DNA of 5,778 nt from NCBI GenBank assembly GCA_964528085.1, contig CAZGRE010000061.1, positions 1-5,778 on the forward strand. Reading direction: 5' to 3'. The notes under the pieces were generated by a model. The model was given only the letters and a program-made list of their open reading frames with translations, was not told the DNA's origin and searched no databases. This DNA comes from B2-G16 sp964528085 (lineage in GTDB: Bacteria > Bipolaricaulota > Bipolaricaulia > UBA7950 > UBA9294). Of this stretch, positions 5,189 through 5,778 are shown piece after piece (within the stretch, counting starts at the first letter, position 1; each line of letters starts with the position of its first letter). Position numbers and translations under genes: made by a program.

Positions 5189-5778
5189 GTGTCGTTAGGC
5201 GCTCAGATCGCGCTTCTAATATTTTTGATTTCGCTTTCGGCCTATTTCTCAAGCGCAGAGACGGCGATAACATCGCTCGCACACGGTCGGCTCCGCTACC
5301 TCATAAACACGCACAAGAAGAAGCGTCGGGGGCTCACCCTCCTCCTCGATGAGCCGAACGACCCGATCACCGCTCTGCTCATCATGAACAACCTGACGAA
5401 CGTGGGGGCGAGCTCGCTGATGACGTTGATCTTCCTCCGCCTCCTCCCGGGATCGATCCCGAGCTACCAGGCAGGGCTGATCGCAACCGGGGTGATGACC
5501 GTATCCCTCCTGATATTCGGGGAGATCACGCCGAAGAACTTCGCCAAGCACAACCCGGAACGGTTCACCCTGGCGACGATCAACCAGGTGTACGCCCTGA
5601 CGCGGGTCCTCAAGCCGATCATCTTCGTCTTCCGCGCTATCGCGGCCAGGATCGTCCGCACGTTCGGGATCGACCTCTCGGAGAAGGAGCCGCTCGAGGT
5701 GAGCGACGAGCAGATCGAGACCCTGATCGACGCGAGCGAGGAGTCGGGGCTGATCAACGAGGCCGACGGGGAGATGAT
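5189..5778 (+). CDS. CNNM/CorC (HlyC-CorC, DUF21-CBS) family membrane transporter, 3' end cut by window edge
   Basis: The visible 196 residues form the DUF21/CNNM transmembrane domain. TM1 (about 5-29) contains the family signature AYFSSAETAITSL (18-30). A basic loop (THKKKRR, 41-47) follows. Next come EPNDPITALLIMNNLTNVGAS (55-75, split over loop and TM2), TM3 ending in the hallmark IFGEITPKNFAKHNPE (109-124), and a further membrane segment about 127-155. After that VSDEQIETLIDASEESGLIN (171-190) is the acidic stretch that normally leads into paired CBS domains and a C-terminal CorC/HlyC domain, which would lie outside the window. Family members are linked to Mg2+/Co2+ export, and older annotations call them hemolysin-like; the ion specificity here cannot be read. 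It is transcribed away from accB and so is probably a separate unit. Start GTG with GAGGTGA upstream. Confidence 0.93.
   Translation, partial: MSLGAQIALLIFLISLSAYFSSAETAITSLAHGRLRYLINTHKKKRRGLTLLLDEPNDPITALLIMNNLTNVGASSLMTLIFLRLLPGSIPSYQAGLIATGVMTVSLLIFGEITPKNFAKHNPERFTLATINQVYALTRVLKPIIFVFRAIAARIVRTFGIDLSEKEPLEVSDEQIETLIDASEESGLINEADGEM

Noticed and set aside
5249..5757. Two minus-strand open frames opposite the CNNM-family gene
   Set aside because: The plus-strand frame has clear CNNM motifs, a ribosome site and a promoter. The opposite frames have none of these.

Overview
This is a compact GC-rich bacterial window with no mobile elements, CRISPR arrays or structural RNA genes. Seven genes run leftwards on the minus strand with almost no space between them, and one gene runs rightwards at the right edge. 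In minus-strand order they are accB, accC, ffh, rpsP, khpA (a KH-domain RNA-binding protein), trmD and a second SPOUT-fold RNA methyltransferase cut by the left edge. A 114-bp divergent intergenic region separates accB from a plus-strand CNNM/CorC-type membrane protein cut by the right edge.

The organism is a bacterium: it has bacterial S16, TrmD and Ffh, strong Shine-Dalgarno sites and a sigma70-like -10 box. The order trmD then PF09936-type methyltransferase is familiar from Thermotoga and some Deltaproteobacteria. The methionine-poor SRP M domain hints at a thermophilic or deep-branching lineage. A candidate phylum such as Bipolaricaulota/Acetothermia is a low-confidence guess; the sequence alone does not fix the taxon.

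Positions 1-1931 form a translation block: ribosomal protein S16 with a long Lys-then-Glu tail, a KhpA-like KH protein, the m1G37 tRNA methyltransferase, and the putative SPOUT methyltransferase, which overlaps trmD by 8 bp. The usual ribosome maturation gene rimM is missing between khpA and trmD. Positions 1972-3294 hold the SRP GTPase Ffh. Positions 3306-5074 hold the biotin carboxylase and biotin carrier protein of an acyl-CoA (probably acetyl-CoA) carboxylase, overlapping as ATGA.

The largest gap inside the leftward series is 40 bp and has no visible terminator, so the seven genes probably form one transcript starting in the divergent region near 5090. That transcript would link the first step of fatty-acid synthesis (AccBC), co-translational membrane targeting (Ffh), and ribosome and tRNA maturation. 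No carboxyltransferase genes (accA/accD), rplS or SRP RNA are inside the window.

No wholly unknown system is visible. The points most worth checking are the very high density of GATC with apparent synonymous-codon preference for it, the absence of rimM, the joining of accBC to the ffh-rpsP-trmD series, the unusual Ffh M domain and G4 motif, and the S16 tail.
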